This document shows positions 16,130 through 25,053 of a stretch of 41,175 nt of DNA, piece after piece. Where the stretch lies: positions 1-41,175 of the forward strand of contig JAJDBF010000023.1 in the NCBI GenBank assembly GCA_029261535.1, written 5' to 3'. The DNA comes from Nitrospinaceae bacterium. GTDB taxonomy: Bacteria > Nitrospinota > Nitrospinia > Nitrospinales > Nitrospinaceae. Made by a program: the position numbers and the translations under genes. Within the stretch, counting starts at the first letter, position 1. Each line of letters begins with the position of its first letter. Under the pieces are notes generated by a model. It did not search any database, had not been told where the DNA came from, and worked only from the letters and a program-made list of their open reading frames with translations.

Positions 16130-19045
16130 CTATTTAGCGGGTTTTTCTTCTTTGGTTTTTTTGTCTTTATCGTTTTTGCCGTCGTCGCCTGCTTTAGGCT
16201 CGGCTTCTTTGGCTGAGGCGGGGAGCCACAGCCCTTTGAACCATTTCGATTGCGCCATGTTGCTGAACGCCAGTTCGCTGTCGAGTTCTTCCTGGGGTGG
16301 AAGCGTGTTGTTGGTCTTGCATTTCTGCAACCATTCGCGGCACCCGGATTCATTGGCAAGCTGACCCATCAGCTTCGCGATGGCGTAGGTGGCCACTCCC
16401 GGTTGCATCTCTTCCGCTTTTTGCATTTTAGCTTTGGCTTCGGAAAGTAATGGATGCGCGTTGATTCCCTTTTTTAATTTAGCCTGCTCCAATAGCACTT
16501 CGCCCATGTAGGTGAGGGCATCCGGATTGTCCTCACCGTATTCCAGAGCTTGCTTGAGAAAATCCTGAGCCTTTTCGATCATCATATCCGCATCGGCACC
16601 CTTGGCTTTGCGTGCTTTTTTGATGAGGATGCCGCTGAAATTGGTGAGTGCCAGCGGATCGTCCGGTTTGATCTTGATCGCCGCTTGATATTTTTCTTCC
16701 GCCTGGGAAAGCAGGAGCATGCCTTCATCGCCACCCTTGGATTTGCCGAGCTTGAACAGAGCGTTGCCCCAGTTGCTGATGGCCTTCAGGTAGTCGGCCC
16801 GAATCTTGAGTGCTTCCTGAAATTTCTCGATGGCCTTGTACAGGAACGCTTCGCCTTCGATCCCCTGCTTGCCATCGGCCAGTTGATAGAACACGTTGCC
16901 CCAGTGGGTAAACGCTTCCGGGTTGTTCGGCTGAATCTTGATCGCCTGCTCGTAGTTTTCTACGGCGTTGGAAAGCAGAGCATCCGCCGATGGTCCGGAC
17001 TTGCCTTGCGCCAGTTGGGAGTACACATTACCCAGCTTGGTGAATGCTTCGTGGTTGGTCGGAATAATACGGATAGCGTTCTGAAATTTTTCCGCCGCCT
17101 GATTGAGCAATTTGCCGGAGGCATCACCACTCTTGCGTTTGGCCATTTTCAGGAGGCCCACACCCCAGCGGAAATTGACTCGGGGCATATCCGGGTTGAG
17201 TGCCAGCACCGTCTGAAATTTTTCCATCGCCAGCGAGCACAACTCTTCCCCCTGCGCATCATCGCGCGCGAGTCCGCGTTCCAGCAGGGCATCAGCCCAG
17301 CCGAAAAATGCTTCCGGCGAATTGGGACGTAGCTTGACGCAAGCCTGAAATTTTTCCGCCGTCGCAGACAGCATGCGGTCCTGCTCCTCACCTCTTTTGG
17401 ATTTGGAAAAGACCAGCAAGGATTGCCCCATGTGCAGAAGCGCGTCAGCATTTTGTGGATCGGCTTTAAGTGCTGTGTTTAGTTTTTCAGCGGCCTGCCC
17501 GTAAAGACGCAGGGCCTCCGCGCCTTTTTTCTTGCGCGCCTGACTGTAAAGAGCAAACCCGCAACCATAGGCCGCACCACCGTGATCCGGCACAGCCTTG
17601 AGTACCGCTTGAAATTTTTCGGTGGCCTGGGAGAAAAGCTGGTCGACGGAATCGTCGGTACTGGCCGCCGCCTGCTCGAGGAGTACGAATCCCCAACCGT
17701 AATTGGCTTCGTGCAGGTCCGGTTTCAGCTCCAGTGCTTTCTGATATTTTTCCGCCGCTTCGGCGAATAATTTTTCCGCATCGGTACCGGTTTTTAATTT
17801 AGCCTGCTCCACTTGCAACTTGCCAAGCTTGAACAAAATCTCATAATTGTCCGGCGTGATTTCCAGTGCCCCGCTGTATTGTTCACCGGCTTTCTGCAAC
17901 AAGTCGAAACCGGCATCGCCCTCTTTCCCCTCCGCCTGGGCCAGTTGTTCATCGCCGTGGGACAGGTAGGCCATTGACAGCAAATCGCCGAGAGCCGGTG
18001 TTGCGTTTTGATCGTAATCAGAGCGAAACTCCAGAATTTTTTTGAGGTCGCCTGCGATCAGAGCAGAACGCGCCGCTTTCACCGCTTTTATTTTGTCTGG
18101 ACTATCCAGCCCTTCGAGACTGGAGGCACCTACATCCCGCCCACGGTCTTCGCCTTCATATTGCTGGATGGCCTGGCGGGTCTGGAATAAAGAGATATCA
18201 GCCATTTGAATTCCATCTTCAATGCCATCGACCGGAAACGGAGCAATTGATTTGAGCAGACCGCCCATGTGGGTGAACGGGTGATCCAGAAAATCCGGAG
18301 CCATCGCGCCCATCTCCTGAGCCAGTGCCACCAGAAAAGTATCGGGATCAGAACTTGCTACCGAGTCGGCGTTGTCATCTTCGAGCAGTCCTGCTACTGA
18401 TTCCGGTAATCCGCCCGGCCCATGCGTCACCCAGAGCAGACCTTGTGCAAACGGACCGGCTTGGGTTAACTGAGCCACCAACGCATCGCCGTCTCCCGCC
18501 TTGTGACCGAGAACAATCACCGGATGGTCTTTCAATCCGCCAAGGGCTGAATCAAGATTACCGGTCGCCTGCCCCAGGCTCCGGCCCTTCAGAAAATAAA
18601 CGGCATTGCCCGGAACCTGATCGGGTTGAGACATGGTCGACAGGGTGCAATCGAACACCGGCGGAAACTCTCCGGTCAGGGAGCAGGCTTTGAGCAAAGT
18701 CGAATCGGGATTCAACGTGAGAACTTTGGCAACGAGTCCTTTTTTCATCAGTAGGGCAACAGCAAGATGTGCCCAGTTGACGCGCGCTTTTTTCTCCTGA
18801 CTGGCGAACAAATCATCGCACTCGGCAGAGGTCAATTCCGCGCAACAACCAGCGAGGTCTTTTGTCTTGGCATTTTCGTAAGCTTTCGGGTAAGTCGCCT
18901 TGATGATTTCAAGGAACTCCTCGCTCGAAGGAAACCCGGCAAGTTCGCTACACGCTTCGCCCAGGATCAGGACGGCACCAGCACCCTTACCGCTGGAGGC
19001 TTCGATTTTAGAGGCAATATTCTGGACGGTTTTATGAAGGCTCAT
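16130..19045 (-). CDS. SIR2-like domain fused to eleven 44-residue TPR-like repeats
   Basis: A 971-residue soluble protein. Residues 20-270 look like a degenerate SIR2-type NAD-binding domain: VLILGEACSELAGFPS (about 26-40) stands where GAGxS is expected, and VLTLNPDSTLLKAC (108-121) where TTNYD is expected. YFLKGRSLG replaces the catalytic HxHG. From about residue 385 to 870 there are eleven repeats of exactly 44 residues plus one partial, each beginning like AAEKFQxAIKIxP and containing W/LGN. These are TPRs with an extra loop of about ten residues. The C-terminal tail is lysine/acid-rich. It starts three bases downstream of the 19049-20329 gene and is probably in its operon. Function unknown: scaffold is certain in outline, enzymatic activity doubtful. 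Confidence 0.75.
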   Translation of the reverse strand: MSLHKTVQNIASKIEASSGKGAGAVLILGEACSELAGFPSSEEFLEIIKATYPKAYENAKTKDLAGCCAELTSAECDDLFASQEKKARVNWAHLAVALLMKKGLVAKVLTLNPDSTLLKACSLTGEFPPVFDCTLSTMSQPDQVPGNAVYFLKGRSLGQATGNLDSALGGLKDHPVIVLGHKAGDGDALVAQLTQAGPFAQGLLWVTHGPGGLPESVAGLLEDDNADSVASSDPDTFLVALAQEMGAMAPDFLDHPFTHMGGLLKSIAPFPVDGIEDGIQMADISLFQTRQAIQQYEGEDRGRDVGASSLEGLDSPDKIKAVKAARSALIAGDLKKILEFRSDYDQNATPALGDLLSMAYLSHGDEQLAQAEGKEGDAGFDLLQKAGEQYSGALEITPDNYEILFKLGKLQVEQAKLKTGTDAEKLFAEAAEKYQKALELKPDLHEANYGWGFVLLEQAAASTDDSVDQLFSQATEKFQAVLKAVPDHGGAAYGCGFALYSQARKKKGAEALRLYGQAAEKLNTALKADPQNADALLHMGQSLLVFSKSKRGEEQDRMLSATAEKFQACVKLRPNSPEAFFGWADALLERGLARDDAQGEELCSLAMEKFQTVLALNPDMPRVNFRWGVGLLKMAKRKSGDASGKLLNQAAEKFQNAIRIIPTNHEAFTKLGNVYSQLAQGKSGPSADALLSNAVENYEQAIKIQPNNPEAFTHWGNVFYQLADGKQGIEGEAFLYKAIEKFQEALKIRADYLKAISNWGNALFKLGKSKGGDEGMLLLSQAEEKYQAAIKIKPDDPLALTNFSGILIKKARKAKGADADMMIEKAQDFLKQALEYGEDNPDALTYMGEVLLEQAKLKKGINAHPLLSEAKAKMQKAEEMQPGVATYAIAKLMGQLANESGCREWLQKCKTNNTLPPQEELDSELAFSNMAQSKWFKGLWLPASAKEAEPKAGDDGKNDKDKKTKEEKPAK

Positions 19046-19048
19046 GGT

Positions 19049-20329
19049 TTAAGCTTTTCCCGAGTTTTTGGAACACCAGTCAGTGGATGAAGACCACGTC
19101 CCGCGATACCGCCGGAACATCAGCCATAAAGCAAACACATTCGACCCAACAGCCGTCAGGGCGATGAAAATTCCTAACTGGTCGATCAGGGCCATAGCAA
19201 GCAAAAAGTAAATGAAGTCACGGTTGGCCATTTGATCGACCAGAGACGCGTCTTCTTTTTGCTTTTCGTTTTGCGCCGACTCTCCCTGCGTTGCCCGCAT
19301 TTTGCTATCAATCAAGCTCGATTGCAAAAGGGCGAACGATACCAGCGAACCGACCACGGCCAAGGTTCCAAGCGTTTTATAAATACCGTTTTCGGTAGAG
19401 AAATACAACCCCATGCCGATGGAAAAAAAGGCCGCCGCATGGACGATGTTGTCTGCCCAAATATCAAGGACTCCCCCTAATGGGGATTCCTGAAACTTTA
19501 ATCGGGCCACCTCGCCATCGGCGCAATCCACCCAGGCAGACAGCAAAAGTAACAAGGCCCCTGCCAGACTGGCTTCGTATCCCCCCGACCAGAAACAGGC
19601 CGCAGAAAACAGGCCGATGATCATGGCAATGAACGTGATCTGGTTGGGCGTCAAAGGTGTCATGACAAAAAACCGGGTCAATTGACGCGAAATTTGCCGC
19701 GTGACCAGACGGTCCATCAAGCTGTCATTACTCAGTCCACTTTCTCCAAGCAGGGTTTCAGATTGCCGACGGAAATCCCGCCTCCTGGTCATCTGCCTGT
19801 CGGGTGCGCCGGGAATGTACGCCAGCGAACCCACACCCTCTTCTTTATCTTTCGCCGATTCCCCTGTCGGAGAAGTCTGTCTGAATTCTGTCAAGGCCGG
19901 AACTGCGTCCGCCTGTATTGGTCTGACCCAATCTTTGTCATCCGTACCGGACAATAGCCTCTGTATATCCAGCTTACGGTGCAGGGCACCGCCATTGACC
20001 ACCCATCGGCATTGACTGCTACCTAGGGCTTCACCCAGGGCTTCCGCCTTCGATACCCAATCAAGACTTAGCGTTAAACGCCGATCCTCGCTGAGCTTTT
20101 CCAACCAGGTACTTTCGTTATCCGACTCAAGGTCCGGATGATAAAGCGTCAGATGGTCGACCCCACCCCGTTGCAAATTCAGGATGTTCAGCAATAAAAA
20201 AGGAACACCCGTGATGGGCCGCAAGTACCAGTCTTCAAGTCGATATGGTGCCGGCGGGTCCTTCAGGACCATCACCCCCCGAACCGAGTCGGGAATATTC
20301 TCCGAAGTTAACTCTTGCAGATTCGCCAT
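19049..20329 (-). CDS. nucleotidyltransferase-like/CDP-alcohol phosphatidyltransferase fusion protein (copy 1)
   Basis: A 426-residue membrane enzyme. Residues 1-200 resemble a sugar-nucleotidyltransferase fold (RGVMVLKDP, YLRPITGVPFLLLNILNLQRGGVDHLTLYH), but without the GxGxR signature. Residues 205-420 are a CDP-alcohol phosphatidyltransferase. The full motif D-x2-DG-x2-AR-x8-G-x3-D-x3-D is present as DCADGEVARLKFQ ... GGVLDIWADN, with membrane segments around it and MTPLTPNQITFIAMIIGLF preceding it. The layout is that of inositol-phosphate cytidylyltransferase/DIPP-synthase fusions, but the product is unknown. Start taken at ATG 20329; a TTG nine codons upstream is possible. It directly precedes the SIR2-like/TPR gene. 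Confidence 0.85.
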   Translation of the reverse strand: MANLQELTSENIPDSVRGVMVLKDPPAPYRLEDWYLRPITGVPFLLLNILNLQRGGVDHLTLYHPDLESDNESTWLEKLSEDRRLTLSLDWVSKAEALGEALGSSQCRWVVNGGALHRKLDIQRLLSGTDDKDWVRPIQADAVPALTEFRQTSPTGESAKDKEEGVGSLAYIPGAPDRQMTRRRDFRRQSETLLGESGLSNDSLMDRLVTRQISRQLTRFFVMTPLTPNQITFIAMIIGLFSAACFWSGGYEASLAGALLLLLSAWVDCADGEVARLKFQESPLGGVLDIWADNIVHAAAFFSIGMGLYFSTENGIYKTLGTLAVVGSLVSFALLQSSLIDSKMRATQGESAQNEKQKEDASLVDQMANRDFIYFLLAMALIDQLGIFIALTAVGSNVFALWLMFRRYRGTWSSSTDWCSKNSGKA

Positions 20330-20579
20330 ATATAAGCGGAAACCTCTTCCAAACAAGAGATCTTTATTGATACAACCGTTCTGATGATTTCAGTTGCCAA
20401 GCCTTTGGTTTGATCGCAGTTGATTGGCTGAATCGAAAAAACCGTTCATTGCCCCATCATTAAAAATGGGGGCCATAGAAGTGATAGAAAGATCGCCCGA
20501 TAATAGCAAAAACTAAAAAAAAATCAAGTGGTTATATGATTCACAAGGTCTCGGGGAAGCGGCTACGAGCGGTGGGGTT

Positions 20580-21836
20580 TCACTCGGAATTAGTGGTCGA
20601 CAACCGCCCGATTCTTTGTTTCTCATAAAATAAAATCAAGGCGAATATCAGCGATCCAAAACCCGCCAGCCAGAGAAACCAGTCCAACCGACCCACCACG
20701 GCAAACCCCAGGATGATGTAAATAAAATTTCGGCTGGCGAGAAGCAGGATGACATCATAAATCCGGGTGCCCTTAAAGAAGTCACCTTTGCCGCCTTTAG
20801 GAAAATAGATCAGCCCGAAAATACTGAGGCCGCCCAGGGCGAGCAGGAGAAATGGTGTCAGGGCATAGCCCCAGCCGTGGATTTTTGCGGCACCAAAGGC
20901 GATCCCGAGAAAGATAAAAACATTGATGATGTTGTCGCAGGCGGTGTCGAGGGTTTCGCCGAAATCAGATTCCATAAATTTTATGCGCGCCACGTCGCCA
21001 TCACAACAATCCCAGATCGCAGTGAAGGCCAGCAAAATCCCGCCCACCAGACCGCTCACGTAATCCCCGCGCGAGAACAACCAGCCGGCACCCGCCCCGA
21101 TCACCAGCCCAAACAAAGTAACCTGATTGGGTGTCACCGGCAGACGGATCAACATCGAGGAAATGGGCAAAGAAAAATGTGCGTTGAAATAAACGTCCAG
21201 CAACTGACTGTAATGGTGCCGGTGATGATGAATCAGATTCGATTCCAATTGGCGAAAACTGCGATGGTCCTCCACCTGCCGGATGAATTGTTTGGGATCG
21301 TTCTCGAGAGAAATTGAATCTGCTGACGCGGGTTCGGAAAAAACAATCGGGCCTTGCATCACCTCTTTTAGTTCTGCCGGAGCAATGAGGACTGGCAGGT
21401 TAAACTCCGAGGTACCGGAGGAGGGCCCGGTCTTCGTCGCCGACTGATCTTTAAGAATCCGCGCAAGCGTTGCGGTGGTGGCGACAAGATTTCCCGGTGC
21501 CAGCAGAAGCGTCGCCGGGTCACCGGTTTCACCCTCGTCGATTTTTTCCAGTTGCAGAAATTCTTCAGCACCTCCCTCTTGATACCGATCCTGAATCAGA
21601 ACTTCTGCACGACAGCGCGGATCGTCATCGAAGACCTTTTGCAAAACCGCCCGGCGATGCGCATCCAGGTTTTCGCTCCGGATAAAAATCCGTTCGATAC
21701 CAGCGCGACCCATGGCGAATGCCAAACGCAGAAGAGATGGAACGCCCGCCAGAGGTTTGTCCAACAGCCAGCGCCAGCCGCCTTTGGGCTCGGTGAGCAC
21801 GATGACGGCGCGGGTAACAGCGATAGATGAAGTCAT
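20580..21836 (-). CDS. nucleotidyltransferase-like/CDP-alcohol phosphatidyltransferase fusion protein (copy 2)
   Basis: A 418-residue paralogue of the neighbour at 19049-20329 with the same two-part layout. The N-terminal part (AVIVLTEPKGGWRWLLDKPLAGVPSLLRLAF, AGIERIFIRSEN) resembles a nucleotidyltransferase without its nucleotide-binding Gly-rich loop. The membrane part has LPVTPNQVTLFGLVIGAGAG and the catalytic motif DCCDGDVARIKFMES ... GETLDTACDN, with all consensus Asp/Gly/Arg positions kept. Predicted to transfer a phosphoalcohol from a CDP-alcohol in the inner membrane. A histidine-rich stretch (HHHRHH) precedes the membrane domain. The two copies are 250 bases apart on the same strand, so cotranscription is possible but not shown. 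The start is preceded by no strong ribosome binding site. Confidence 0.85.
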   Translation of the reverse strand: MTSSIAVTRAVIVLTEPKGGWRWLLDKPLAGVPSLLRLAFAMGRAGIERIFIRSENLDAHRRAVLQKVFDDDPRCRAEVLIQDRYQEGGAEEFLQLEKIDEGETGDPATLLLAPGNLVATTATLARILKDQSATKTGPSSGTSEFNLPVLIAPAELKEVMQGPIVFSEPASADSISLENDPKQFIRQVEDHRSFRQLESNLIHHHRHHYSQLLDVYFNAHFSLPISSMLIRLPVTPNQVTLFGLVIGAGAGWLFSRGDYVSGLVGGILLAFTAIWDCCDGDVARIKFMESDFGETLDTACDNIINVFIFLGIAFGAAKIHGWGYALTPFLLLALGGLSIFGLIYFPKGGKGDFFKGTRIYDVILLLASRNFIYIILGFAVVGRLDWFLWLAGFGSLIFALILFYEKQRIGRLSTTNSE

Positions 21837-21938
21837 GATTAAAAGTTCAGGGGAAGATGAAAAAGTAATGTTCGTTTAAACCGGGGCATTATGACAAAGC
21901 TGGCAACAGGGAGCAACCGCAAGGCACGCTTCTCAATT

Positions 21939-22190
21939 CTACCTGTCAATGGGAGAGAATAGTAAAACGCTGGCGGCAAAAAACAGATACAGCAGTCCGA
22001 GCACAATAAGGGAACCGGAGATCACCCAGAATAAAACCGGGTCCTCCTGCCGACGAATCCAGGTTCTTCCATACAGGTAGCGTTCGCCAAAACCGACATA
22101 AATCCTGCCCGTGACCACATGCTTGATCCCAAACCCGATCAGTGCCAGGCAAACGACAAAAGGCAATGATTTGAGAAACCAATAGTCCAT
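21939..22190 (-). CDS. small membrane protein, unknown function
   Basis: An 83-residue protein with two hydrophobic segments, at about 5-28 and 52-78, joined by a polar loop (GRIYVGFGERYLYGRTWIRRQEDP). I do not recognise the family. It lies upstream of and on the same strand as the CDP-alcohol phosphatidyltransferase pair, 102 bases away. Confidence 0.6.
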   Translation of the reverse strand: MDYWFLKSLPFVVCLALIGFGIKHVVTGRIYVGFGERYLYGRTWIRRQEDPVLFWVISGSLIVLGLLYLFFAASVLLFSPIDR

Positions 22191-22232
22191 TGAGAGAACC
22201 CGATGCGAACGGTTACAAAATACTTCTAACAG

Positions 22233-22337
22233 GTTGCTGAAAAACTATCCACGTCATCAGCAACTGTCCCGCAGTGTTTGTCGAAGTGCAAAAACAACCT
22301 GGATTATCAAGTCATGCTTCGACAGGCTCAGCATGAC
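22233..22337. repeat. two repeat hairpins
   Basis: GTTGCTGA (22233-22240) pairs perfectly with TCAGCAAC (22257-22264). A second hairpin at 22311-22337 has arms GTCATGCT and AGCATGAC around TTCGACAGGCTC, a family C copy seen also at 7252. Both sit downstream of the pentapeptide-repeat gene on the minus strand and could act as transcript ends. Confidence 0.6.
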
Positions 22338-22382
22338 CCTTTGGAAATCCTCGTGCCATGCCGGGATTTTTTCAGCACCCCG

Positions 22383-22889
22383 TCAGGAAATTTCGTCGAT
22401 GCGACGTTTGTTGTCGCGGCAATCGAATTCAGTTTCCGAACTCCAGACCAGTTTAATATATTCCGGAAGCTTTGTGGTGCGGTCGATCACCGCCGACTTG
22501 AGTTGATCGCAAGTGAGGTTGATGACATCAGACAACTCCGCCCCACGCAAATCCGTGCCCGTCATGTCCGCCTTGCTCACCGTGGCGCGGTGCAGGATTG
22601 CGCCAGTCAAGCACGCCCCGTTCAAACGACTGCCAATCAACTCCGCATGAGAAAGATCCGCGCCGGTTAAATCAGCCCCCGTCAGGTCCGCCGTGCTGAG
22701 CGCCGCCGTGTGCAGATCGGCATGGCTTAAGTTCGCCGACTGCAAACAACTCTTGCGCAAATTAGCCTGACGTAAATTCGCCGAGCTTAACTCCGCAGAG
22801 CGAAGATCATGACCAAGCAGATTGGCCTTCTGCAAATTTGACTTCGCATCCTCCGCCCGCTCACGTTGGGTTGTATTAGTTTCTGACAT
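22383..22889 (-). CDS. pentapeptide-repeat protein
   Basis: A 168-residue protein. Residues 17-125 are tandem A(D/N)Lxx pentapeptides (for example ANLRQ, ANLSH, ADLHT, ADLTG, ADLTG, ADLSH, GADLS), predicted to fold as a right-handed quadrilateral beta-helix. The N-terminus is polar and the last 40 residues are non-repetitive (KLPEYIKLVWSSETEFDCRDNKRR). There is no signal peptide, so it is probably cytoplasmic. Gyrase-protecting Qnr/MfpA proteins belong to this fold, but most members have no known role and nothing here points to gyrase. Confidence 0.88.
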   Translation of the reverse strand: MSETNTTQRERAEDAKSNLQKANLLGHDLRSAELSSANLRQANLRKSCLQSANLSHADLHTAALSTADLTGADLTGADLSHAELIGSRLNGACLTGAILHRATVSKADMTGTDLRGAELSDVINLTCDQLKSAVIDRTTKLPEYIKLVWSSETEFDCRDNKRRIDEIS

Positions 22890-22971
22890 TAATTTTTATC
22901 CTGCCGTGAAATTTCAACTCTCCATGAGAGCCACTGTTCACCAACCATCATCACTTCGCATACCGTTCAAG

Positions 22972-24057
22972 CTACTCATTTTTTGTGAAAGGCTGAAATA
23001 ACTTTCCGGTGTTGGTGGCGAAAAAGTCTTTCAGTGCGATCTCTTCTTGTTTTAAAAATCCTTTGGAGGGTGCGCCGCCGGTGGCGACCAGTTCTACCAC
23101 GGCGGACACGGAGGCGGCGGTGGTCCAGGCAATGGCACGCCACGAGTTCCCGTCGATTTCTATCGGAAAATAACGTTTCACAAATTCTTCGCGAAACAAC
23201 TGTCCGGCTTTGATGCCCTCCACCGCCGCGTGCACCACCACCATGTCTTCCGCCACCGGTGGCTTGGCGTTGACCAAAATCTTACCAGCGCGTTCGCGGT
23301 CGCGACTCATCAGCAACTCGTCAAAGAAAAACCGCATCAGGCGACAATGCCCAGGGTAACGGATGGTTTTGTAATTGAGCGTCTCGACTTGTCCGCTGAA
23401 AGTTTCGCACATGGAACCGAGCCCGCCGCTTGTTGTGAACGCCTCGAAGGGCACGCCATCGATGACGATGGTTTCGAGCGCTTCCATCGGCGGCACCTCG
23501 GTGGGCTGTCCTTTCAATATCACTTCACACGGGTTGAGGTATTCGTTGACCACTCCTTCCGGCGACCAGTTGAAGGCGTAACCGAGCAGGCCGCGCGGAT
23601 GCTGGGGAAGCGCGCCAACGCGCAATTCGATACTGCGCAGTTGATCGAACCGTTTAGCAAGGTCGGCACCGACAATGGCGATGAACCCCGGTGCTAGCCC
23701 GCATTGCGGCGCCATCACGGCTTTCGCGGTGTCGGCCATTTCGCGGATCTCCTGTGTGGTCGGCACGTCTTCGGTGAGATCAAAATAATGCCGACCCAGT
23801 TGATGCGCTGAAGTGGCAACTTGCAGATTCAGGTGATAAGGCAGGCAGGTGACGACTGCATCATGCGACTCAATCGCTGAGTGAAGCGTCCGGTGGTCTG
23901 AAACATCTCCTTGCTGACAAGGGAACACCTGTTCTCCGGGATTGCGGTCGAGTCCTGTCACCTTGAATCCATTACGATGGAGCAGAGTGGCGACCAGCAA
24001 TCCCACCTTCCCCAAACCAATCACCAGAACTGATTCGAAAACTTTTGACATGAGCAT
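22972..24057 (-). CDS. saccharopine dehydrogenase-like oxidoreductase
   Basis: A 361-residue NAD(P)-dependent protein. The N-terminal Rossmann motif SVLVIGLGKVGLLVA and DAVVTCLPYHLNLQVA, then HYFDLTED and CGLAPGFIAIVGADLA, are typical of the saccharopine dehydrogenase/carboxynorspermidine synthase family. The C-terminal part includes GGLGSMCETFSG and NYKTIRYPGHCRLMRFF. Likely roles are lysine metabolism or polyamine synthesis, and sequence alone does not decide. The ATG at 24057 has GGGAG five bases upstream; an in-frame ATG two codons later is an alternative. It is divergent from the parDE-like pair. Confidence 0.88.
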   Translation of the reverse strand: MLMSKVFESVLVIGLGKVGLLVATLLHRNGFKVTGLDRNPGEQVFPCQQGDVSDHRTLHSAIESHDAVVTCLPYHLNLQVATSAHQLGRHYFDLTEDVPTTQEIREMADTAKAVMAPQCGLAPGFIAIVGADLAKRFDQLRSIELRVGALPQHPRGLLGYAFNWSPEGVVNEYLNPCEVILKGQPTEVPPMEALETIVIDGVPFEAFTTSGGLGSMCETFSGQVETLNYKTIRYPGHCRLMRFFFDELLMSRDRERAGKILVNAKPPVAEDMVVVHAAVEGIKAGQLFREEFVKRYFPIEIDGNSWRAIAWTTAASVSAVVELVATGGAPSKGFLKQEEIALKDFFATNTGKLFQPFTKNE

Positions 24058-24153
24058 TCAACTCCCAGGAATAAAACCAAGGTAAAAACTGGCAAATCCA
24101 TTTATACCAATATATACTAATAAAACGTATTTATTTCATAAGGGTTCCATGCC

Positions 24154-24402
24154 ATGACCAAGCACACCAGCATTTCCCTTGGAGATCATTTTACATCTTT
24201 TATAGATCAAAAAATCACACAAGGGCGCTTTGCCTCCGCCAGTGAAATCGTCCGTGCCGGATTGAGGCTCTTGGAAGAGCATGAAAACAAGGTGGAGACA
24301 TTAAGAAACGCTTTGATTGAAGGCGAGGAAAGCGGACCCGCGCGAAAATTTGAAGCAAAAAAATTTTTAGCCTCGGTGAAAAAAAGAAAAAAGAGTGGCT
24401 GA
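24154..24402 (+). CDS. ParD-like antitoxin
   Basis: An 82-residue ribbon-helix-helix antitoxin. The N-terminal TSISLGDHFTSFIDQKITQGRFASASEIVRAGLRLLEEHE is a canonical ParD DNA-binding domain (residues 5-45), followed by a charged toxin-binding tail. Its end overlaps the toxin start by eight bases. It shares only the general fold with the 15085-15360 antitoxin, so the two loci are not recent duplicates. Confidence 0.9.
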   Translation: MTKHTSISLGDHFTSFIDQKITQGRFASASEIVRAGLRLLEEHENKVETLRNALIEGEESGPARKFEAKKFLASVKKRKKSG

Positions 24403-24685
24403 CTACTTTCTTCGGCCAAAAGCGCGGGGCGACCTTGAAAATATCTGGAATTACACCTTGGAAACCTGGGGCGAAGATCAGGCTGACAGCTACATTTATA
24501 ATTTGGATGATGGGTTTCGGGCGTTAGCAACCCAACCTGAAAAAGGCCGCCCTTGCAACGATATCAGAGAAGGTTATCGCAGGCATTCCATAGGAAAACA
24601 TATTATATTTTACCGATCGATAAAAAAGGGAATTGAAATCGTCCGCATTCTTCATCAAAGAATGGACCCCGCCCGCCATTTATAA
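24395..24685 (+). CDS. ParE-like toxin
   Basis: A 96-residue ParE family toxin: YFLRPKARGDLENIWNYTLETWGEDQADSYIYNL, then PEKGRPCNDIREGYRRHSIGKHIIFYR and IEIVRILHQRMDPARHL, all standard. ParE toxins inhibit DNA gyrase. The start is a GTG inside the last codons of parD, an eight-base overlap. It ends 17 bases before the stop codon of a convergent membrane protein gene. Confidence 0.9.
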   Translation: MADYFLRPKARGDLENIWNYTLETWGEDQADSYIYNLDDGFRALATQPEKGRPCNDIREGYRRHSIGKHIIFYRSIKKGIEIVRILHQRMDPARHL

Positions 24686-24702
24686 AAAAATCCTCCCAAA
24701 AA

Positions 24703-25053
24703 TCAAACTTCGATCCCAAAAGCGGTCAGTAGTTTTTTTGCCAGCCGAAATTGCAGGGCACCGACGGTGCTGGAAAGACCGCCCAGCACGAGGGACATCG
24801 AAAGAAATAAAAACGCCTTGCCCTTGTCGATTTTGATCTGCACCATGTCGGCCAGAAACCCCAGTCCCATCAATCCAAAGAACAACACGTTCTGCACCAG
24901 CCAGATCGCTTCTTCGCCTTCGAGAGGTTGAGTCCGTTCGCCGGGAAAACGGTACTCGTCGATGAAACTGGTTATATAGAGTGCCGCCATGAACAGTGCC
25001 CAGATCATTTTGATGAACTGGAAGGTTTCTTCCAATTTGGCTTTATCTTCCAT
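24703..25053 (-). CDS. membrane protein, unknown function
   Basis: A 116-residue protein with three hydrophobic segments, at about 12-30, 49-67 and 78-100, and a polar loop with EYRFPGERTQPLEGEEA between the first two. No family recognised. Upstream lies a 284-base gap shared with the divergent peroxiredoxin gene. Confidence 0.65.
   Translation of the reverse strand: MEDKAKLEETFQFIKMIWALFMAALYITSFIDEYRFPGERTQPLEGEEAIWLVQNVLFFGLMGLGFLADMVQIKIDKGKAFLFLSMSLVLGGLSSTVGALQFRLAKKLLTAFGIEV

Noticed and set aside
15837..16364. 175-codon plus-strand frame
   Set aside because: It runs through dispersed repeats and then antisense to the SIR2-like/TPR gene.
16550..17332. 260-codon plus-strand frame
   Set aside because: Antisense shadow of the TPR repeats, itself repetitive for that reason.
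16500..17850. Periodic DNA that could be taken for a repeat or CRISPR array
   Set aside because: The 132-base period is the 44-codon TPR unit. The copies are diverged and there are no constant direct repeats with unique spacers.
20476..20503. FliA-like TAGA-N16-CCCGATAA on the plus strand
   Set aside because: It points into the 3' end of a minus-strand gene with no plus-strand gene downstream, and the -35 is imperfect.
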